Made by a program: the position numbers and the translations under genes. Shown piece after piece: positions 59,837 through 64,000 of a stretch of 64,000 bases of DNA (positions within the stretch are counted from its first letter, which is position 1; the number at the start of each line of letters is the position of its first letter). The notes beneath the pieces are model-generated. The model ran no database searches. It was not told the origin of the DNA and worked only from the letters and a program-made list of their open reading frames with translations. Origin of the DNA: Spartobacteria bacterium (GTDB lineage Bacteria; Verrucomicrobiota; Verrucomicrobiia; Chthoniobacterales; UBA10450). Where the stretch lies: contig PLCN01000021.1 of NCBI GenBank assembly GCA_003134785.1, positions 255,784 through 319,783 of the forward strand, given 5' to 3'.

Positions 59837-60724
59837 ATGCCGAAATTCTGTGTAATTCTCAACCCCGCCGCGGGCTCGGTAAAAGAGATCGATTCTTTGA
59901 TCGAACGCCTGCGCTCGTTGCCGTCAGCCACTGTGAAAGTGACGGGCCGGCGGGGTTCTGCCGGTCGCTTCGCGCGCACTGCCATCAAGAATGGTTGCGA
60001 TCTTATTGTCGCCGCGGGTGGGGACGGTACCTTGAACGAAATCGTCAACGGAATTGGCGCGCAAGCGAGGAAGGTCCGAGTGGGGTTGATTCCTCTCGGC
60101 ACCGGAAATGATTTCGCTCGGACGCTGGAGTTGCCGAACGACGTCGATCAAAGCATCGAATTGATTTTGGCGGGCCGCACGCGCGCGATTGATCTCGTGC
60201 GGGTGAAGAGCGATCGCACGCGTTATTTCGTGAATGTTTCCGCCGGCGGGTTTAGCGGTCTCGTGAATGAAAAACTCACTCCCAAAATGAAGAGCACCTG
60301 GGGTCCGCTTGCCTACATTCGCAGCGCCGCGGCGGCCCTGCCCGAATTGCGCGCTTATGTCACCAAGATCACGCTGGACGGCAAAGAGACATTGTCGGAA
60401 CGCCTCTACAACGTCGTCGTCGGAAATGGCCGTTACGTCGCTGGCGGAATCCCAATCGCACCCAAAGCTGTGCCGGACGATGGTCTGCTCGACCTCGTTC
60501 TCATTCCCGAACGCTCATTCGCGGATCTCGCTTTGCTGGCGCCGCAAATTCTTATGGGCAATCATCTTTCCAGCTCCTCGATCATTTATCGGCGGGCGGC
60601 GCGAATCAGTGTGAACTCAAAACCCGGGATGTGGTTCAACGTCGATGGCGAACTAGTCGGCAACGAACCGGCAGAGTTTGAAGTGCTGCCCCGCGCGCTT
60701 CAGTTTGTTGTGGGCAAAGCATGA
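59837..60724 (+). CDS. Diacylglycerol/lipid kinase family protein (YegS/DgkB-like)
   Basis: A 295-residue kinase. The DAGK catalytic domain contains CVILNPAAGSVKEIDS, DLIVAAGGDGTLNEIVNGIG and VGLIPLGTGNDFARTLELP, which supply the GGDGT nucleotide-binding and the GTGNDFAR phosphate motifs. The C-terminal beta-rich half (FVNVSAGGFSGLVNEKLTP and KAVPDDGLLDLVLIPE) is complete. It phosphorylates diacylglycerol or another lipid at the membrane surface. Its stop overlaps the rfaE2 start as ATGA, so the three genes here are coupled. Confidence 0.9.
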   Translation: MPKFCVILNPAAGSVKEIDSLIERLRSLPSATVKVTGRRGSAGRFARTAIKNGCDLIVAAGGDGTLNEIVNGIGAQARKVRVGLIPLGTGNDFARTLELPNDVDQSIELILAGRTRAIDLVRVKSDRTRYFVNVSAGGFSGLVNEKLTPKMKSTWGPLAYIRSAAAALPELRAYVTKITLDGKETLSERLYNVVVGNGRYVAGGIPIAPKAVPDDGLLDLVLIPERSFADLALLAPQILMGNHLSSSSIIYRRAARISVNSKPGMWFNVDGELVGNEPAEFEVLPRALQFVVGKA

Positions 60725-61212
60725 ACGACAAAATTCTCAGCGTGGATGAGCTGGCGCTCGTCTCGGAAAAGTATCGTGCGCAAAAACGGAAGCTCGTCCT
60801 CACGAATGGCTGTTTCGATCTCCTGCATGTTGGACACTTGCGTTATCTCCAGGCGGCGCGCGCGCTTGGCGACATTCTCGTGGTCGCGATTAATGGCGAC
60901 GATTCGGTGCGCGCGCTCAAAGGTGAGGGTCGACCGCTCAACCGCGAAACCGATCGAGCAGAAATTATCGCCGCGCTCGAATGCGTGGATCATGCCGTTA
61001 TTTTTCCGGAGGTCCGCGCGACTCACCTGCTCGAAAAGGTGCGCCCGTCGATTTATGTGAAAGGCGGCGATTACACTACCGAGACATTGAATCCGGAAGA
61101 GCGCGCCGCGCTGGAAAAGATCGGCGCCGAGATTCGGATCCTGCCGTTCCAGCCAGGATATTCGACCTCGGAGTTAATCGGAAGAATGAAGGAGCTTCGC
61201 TCGGATGAGTAA
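60721..61212 (+). CDS. rfaE2: D-glycero-beta-D-manno-heptose 1-phosphate adenylyltransferase
   Basis: A 163-residue cytidylyltransferase-fold enzyme that makes ADP-heptose from heptose 1-phosphate for lipopolysaccharide core. VLTNGCFDLLHVGHLRYLQA carries the HxGH nucleotide motif, INGDDSVRALKGEGRP the phosphate loop and YVKGGDYTTETLNPEERAAL and STSELIGRM the end. It corresponds to the C-terminal half of bifunctional HldE, present here as a separate gene. Its presence supports a Gram-negative LPS-bearing cell. Its start and stop overlap the neighbours. Confidence 0.93.
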   Translation: MNDKILSVDELALVSEKYRAQKRKLVLTNGCFDLLHVGHLRYLQAARALGDILVVAINGDDSVRALKGEGRPLNRETDRAEIIAALECVDHAVIFPEVRATHLLEKVRPSIYVKGGDYTTETLNPEERAALEKIGAEIRILPFQPGYSTSELIGRMKELRSDE

Positions 61213-61786
61213 GCTCGCGCTCGGGATTCTTGGCTCGGGCAAGGGAAGCAATTGCCGGGCGATCCTCGAGCAAATCCGCGCGGGAAAATTGGCCGCGGAA
61301 CCGTGCCTGATTGTTTCCGATGCTCTGGACGCGGGAATTCTCGATATCGCGCGCGAGTTTGACGTCGCGAATGCCTACCTTCCGCCGGGGAAATTCCGAA
61401 CGCGACTCGAGCCGGCGGTGGAGATGGAACTCGTTAAAATGCTGGAAGAGGCCGGCGTTGAGCTGGTAGTGCTCGCGGGTTTTATGCGCGTGCTCAAGGA
61501 GCCGATGCTCGAGGCTTTTCCAAGCCGCATCATCAATCTTCATCCTTCGCTCCTGCCAAAATATCCGGGAGTGGAAGCGTGGACGCAGGCGCTCGCCGCG
61601 GGCGAGAAAGTGACGGGGTGCACCGTTCACTACGTCGATGCCGGAATCGACAGCGGGGAAATCATTGCGCAACGGACAGTGCCGATCTGGCCTAACGACA
61701 CGCCGCAATCGTTGCACGCGCGAATCCAAATCGCGGAGCGCGAGCTTTATCCTGAAGTGATCCGCAGTTTTTCCTCAACTCGTTAG
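61205..61786 (+). CDS. purN: Phosphoribosylglycinamide formyltransferase
   Basis: A 193-residue enzyme that transfers a formyl group from 10-formyl-THF to GAR in purine synthesis. LGILGSGKGSNCRAILEQIR is the N-terminal P-site, IINLHPSLLPKYPG carries catalytic Asn and His, and GCTVHYVDAGIDSGEIIAQ the catalytic Asp. Length is normal for GART. It starts 8 bases before the rfaE2 stop, so the two are coupled. It is convergent with gpsA. Confidence 0.94.
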   Translation: MSKLALGILGSGKGSNCRAILEQIRAGKLAAEPCLIVSDALDAGILDIAREFDVANAYLPPGKFRTRLEPAVEMELVKMLEEAGVELVVLAGFMRVLKEPMLEAFPSRIINLHPSLLPKYPGVEAWTQALAAGEKVTGCTVHYVDAGIDSGEIIAQRTVPIWPNDTPQSLHARIQIAERELYPEVIRSFSSTR

Positions 61787-61790
61787 GCCG

Positions 61791-62792
61791 TCAGGCGCGC
61801 TCCGCCTTTTGGTCTCGACCGAGAAGCTCCTGCATCGCTTGATCGGGCCGCTTCCCTTCATATAGGACCGAATAAATTTGATCAATGATAGGGGTCTCGA
61901 TCTGGAGCCTGCGCGCGCATTCATAGGCGCTTTTCGAAGTGGGAATGCCTTCCGCCACCATGTGTGTGCCCGCGAGGATTTGCTCCAATGTCTCCCCTCG
62001 CCCCAGTTTTTCGCCGACCCGTCGGTTGCGGCTATGCTGGCTGAAGCAGGTGGCAATCAAATCGCCCGCGCCGCTCAAACCATAAAACGTTCTCGCGTTT
62101 CCCCCCATCGCTGTGCCGAGCCGCAGCAGTTCTGCCAACGATCGGGTAACCAGCGCGGACTTCGAATTGTCGCCGAGCCCAAAGCCGTCGCTGACGCCGG
62201 CCGGAATCGCGAAAACATTTTTTAGCGCACCGCCCAACTCAATGCCGATCATCTCATCACTTGAGTAAATGCGGAATCGTTCGCTGCCCAAATGCCGTTG
62301 AAGTTCCTCGGCGCATTCCGGCACCGGGCAACCCAGCACCGTGGCTGTCGGCAGATCGCGCGAAACTTCCGCCGCCAGGTTTGGGCCGGAAAGAACAGCG
62401 ATCGTGTTCTGTGGAAAAATTTCGCCCAGGATTTCGCTCATCCGCATTCCAGTGCCGTGTTCGATCCCTTTCGTGCAACTGAGAAACACGGACTCGGAAT
62501 TTGAGTGCGAAGGTCGAAGTCGATTGGCGACGCAACGCAAGGCAATCGACGGCGTGACGAAAACGATGAGATCGGCCTCCGCACAGTCCGCGATATTGCT
62601 CGTGACCTGAATCGAATCCGGAAGTTTCACTCCGGGTAAATAATCGGGATTTTCGCGCGTCGTCCGCAGCTTCTCCGCTCGTGCGACATCATTTCCCCAG
62701 AGCGTGATTTCGTTTTCTTGTCGAGACCACAGCACCGCCAGCGCAATGCCCCATCCTCCAGCTCCCACGATTGCAATGCGCCGAATGTTCAT
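61791..62792 (-). CDS. gpsA: NAD(P)H-dependent glycerol-3-phosphate dehydrogenase
   Basis: A 333-residue cytoplasmic enzyme that reduces dihydroxyacetone phosphate to sn-glycerol 3-phosphate for phospholipids. IAIVGAGGWGIALAVLWSRQ is the dinucleotide-binding site, and ALKNVFAIPAGVSDGFGLGD carries the catalytic Lys; VLSGPNLAAEVSRDLPTATV is typical. It overlaps the stop of plsY by ATGA, an apt pairing because PlsY uses its product. Complete. Confidence 0.95.
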   Translation of the reverse strand: MNIRRIAIVGAGGWGIALAVLWSRQENEITLWGNDVARAEKLRTTRENPDYLPGVKLPDSIQVTSNIADCAEADLIVFVTPSIALRCVANRLRPSHSNSESVFLSCTKGIEHGTGMRMSEILGEIFPQNTIAVLSGPNLAAEVSRDLPTATVLGCPVPECAEELQRHLGSERFRIYSSDEMIGIELGGALKNVFAIPAGVSDGFGLGDNSKSALVTRSLAELLRLGTAMGGNARTFYGLSGAGDLIATCFSQHSRNRRVGEKLGRGETLEQILAGTHMVAEGIPTSKSAYECARRLQIETPIIDQIYSVLYEGKRPDQAMQELLGRDQKAERA

Positions 62793-63430
62793 TTGCGGGT
62801 GAAGCGTTGTTCCGTTCCGCTGCGAAGACGAGAAAAATTCGAGCGGTGTCTCCAGATCACCAGGATTGTCATCACGATGGATAAATAGAGCAGACCAATC
62901 CCTTCAACGAGTTTCCACCGCATGAACAAGGCGACCACAATCGGCAAGGATGATGCGGCGACAATCGAGGCCACCGAAACATAACGCGTCGTTTCAAAAA
63001 TGATCAGCCAGACGAGAAAAACCGTTACTACGGCCAATGGCATCAATCCGAAAAGCGCCCCCGCCGAAGTCGCAACTCCCTTCCCGCCTTTAAAGCGAAG
63101 CCAGATCGGAAAGGAATGTCCGGCAACACATGACACCGCGGCAAGTATCCCGAAATATTCCGCGGACGCGTGCGGGAAGGTCAGTCGTTCAGTTACGAAC
63201 AAAATGATGCGGACGACCGCGAAACCCTTAAATGCGTCCGCGAAGAATACCGCGTAGCCCCAGCGTTTTCCCAAAACGCGCAAGACATTTGTCGCCCCGA
63301 TATTTCCGCTGCCTTCCTCCCGGATATCAACACCCGTGATCCGTCCAGCTAAATAGCCGGCGGGAAAGGACCCGAATAAGTAACCTAGAAGAGCGACGGC
63401 CGACGCCAATAGCCACACAGTGCTGATCAT
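62789..63430 (-). CDS. plsY: Acyl-phosphate glycerol-3-phosphate acyltransferase
   Basis: A 213-residue inner-membrane enzyme that acylates glycerol 3-phosphate at position 1. The PlsY motifs are present: GSFPAGYLAGRITGVDIREE (motif 1 region), GSGNIGATNVLRVLGKRWG (motif 1) and GHSFPIWLRFKGGKGVATSA (motif 2). Seven hydrophobic segments are visible. It lies 19 bases after mnmG and is coupled to gpsA. Complete. Confidence 0.95.
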   Translation of the reverse strand: MISTVWLLASAVALLGYLFGSFPAGYLAGRITGVDIREEGSGNIGATNVLRVLGKRWGYAVFFADAFKGFAVVRIILFVTERLTFPHASAEYFGILAAVSCVAGHSFPIWLRFKGGKGVATSAGALFGLMPLAVVTVFLVWLIIFETTRYVSVASIVAASSLPIVVALFMRWKLVEGIGLLYLSIVMTILVIWRHRSNFSRLRSGTEQRFTRK

Positions 63431-63449
63431 CTTCTCGCTCTAAGGTAAA

Positions 63450-64000
63450 CTACGCTCCTATTGAAGACGCTGTATATGAGCGCGGTGTGTTCTTCTCCAA
63501 CCATATCGAGATAATCGACAGATCAGCGGGAGTGATCCCGCTGATGCGGCGAGCCTGATCGATCGTACCGGGCCGAAGTGCGGCTAATTTTTGCCGCGTC
63601 TCCCGCCGCAGGCCTCCAATTTCTTCGTAATCTAAATTCTGGGGAATGGGCCGCGCCCCGCCGCGAAATAGTTTTTCATTCTGGCCGGTCTGCCGCTGAA
63701 CATATCCTTCGTATTTTAGTTCAGTTTCGACCAATTCCCATAACTCTGTGGAACCCAACCTGCGGATTTCCGGCGATAACGCTTCGAACCCGAATTCGGG
63801 CATTTTCAAGAGTGCACTTACGCTCTTACCGCCGACCTTGGTTTCACTGATTGCTCGTCGCAACGTTTTGAGCTGCTCCATTTTGTGATTAAGAGCGGAG
63901 TATCTTTCTTGCGGTACGAGCCTGACGTCAAATCCTTTTTGCGTAAGTCTTTGATCGGCATTATCTTGCCTTAAGGACAGTCGATCCTCGGCACGGCTGG
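63450..64000 (-). CDS. mnmG: tRNA uridine-5-carboxymethylaminomethyl modification enzyme MnmG (3' part)
   Basis: The frame is open from the right edge and reads SRAEDRLSLRQDNADQRLTQ, then KGFDVRLVPQERY and the C-terminal helical part with EGYVQRQTGQNEKLFRGGAR and GLRRETRQKLAALRPGTIDQ and ARRISGITPADLSIISIWLE. This is the tRNA-binding C-terminal domain of MnmG (GidA), which together with MnmE modifies U34 of certain tRNAs. The N-terminal FAD-binding part lies beyond base 64000. About 183 residues are visible, and the end is intact. One family residue differs (SRAEDR where SRAEYR is usual). Confidence 0.93.
   Translation of the reverse strand, partial: SRAEDRLSLRQDNADQRLTQKGFDVRLVPQERYSALNHKMEQLKTLRRAISETKVGGKSVSALLKMPEFGFEALSPEIRRLGSTELWELVETELKYEGYVQRQTGQNEKLFRGGARPIPQNLDYEEIGGLRRETRQKLAALRPGTIDQARRISGITPADLSIISIWLEKNTPRSYTASSIGA

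Overview
The window is a 64-kb piece of a high-GC Gram-negative chromosome: it has outer-membrane porin and TonB receptor genes, RND efflux, lipoprotein signals and heptose activation. Protein character (long PstC, SPFH-rich metal operon, DUF4912, DUF1223, Prc) and many palindromic intergenic elements with CCCAGCGTT or CTGTAGCCGC cores suggest a soil-type Verrucomicrobiota (Spartobacteria/Chthoniobacterales-like). This is inference from recall; no 16S gene is present. No rRNA, tRNA, CRISPR array, phage or transposase gene was seen.

Region by region. 0-3.4 kb: small accessory genes (VOC protein, CPBP protease, AraC regulator), a doubly frameshifted DUF2306 gene and an antitoxin whose toxin is truncated. 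3.4-10.1 kb: a CPA1 Na+/H+ antiporter and an RND pump (adaptor and permease), interrupted by a four-helix-bundle gene lying between inverted repeats. 10.3-27.3 kb: a transition-metal island. A TonB receptor sits between two paralogous small His/Cys proteins. A tightly packed plus-strand operon of ten genes follows (14.4-26.1 kb): YraQ-type permease, YcgQ/TIGR03943 partner, cell-wall amidase, three SPFH (HflK/HflC-like) proteins, a His-rich P1B-type ATPase and a ZnuABC-like uptake ABC transporter with an extra unknown membrane-anchored protein. A DmeF-type CDF exporter lies convergent to it. 27.4-31.6 kb: Tat-type hemerythrin protein, polysaccharide deacetylase, two Cys-rich secreted small proteins and an L-lactate permease.

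31.7-35.1 kb: six short plus-strand genes, five pairs of neighbours being separated by attC-like sites (RYYYAAC ... hairpin ... GTTAGGC), and a further site before the first gene. This is an integron cassette array without an integrase in view (CALIN-like). 35.1-44.3 kb: a complete minus-strand phosphate locus, phoB-phoR-pstC-pstA-pstB-phoU-porin-pstS, with candidate Pho boxes of 11-bp periodicity before phoB, pstC and the porin gene. 44.3-59.8 kb: TSUP transporter, DUF1223, Prc protease, MBL hydrolase, FAD monooxygenase, CPBP protease, sugar kinase/nucleotidyltransferase pair, PH-domain protein, retropepsin-like protease, two APC permeases and DUF4912, interspersed with four copies of a CTGTAG-ended palindromic repeat. 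59.8-64 kb: housekeeping genes (YegS-like lipid kinase, rfaE2, purN, gpsA, plsY, 3' part of mnmG).

The two strongest candidates for something undescribed are the metal operon that joins an amidase and an SPFH trio to uptake and export transporters, and the integrase-less cassette array.
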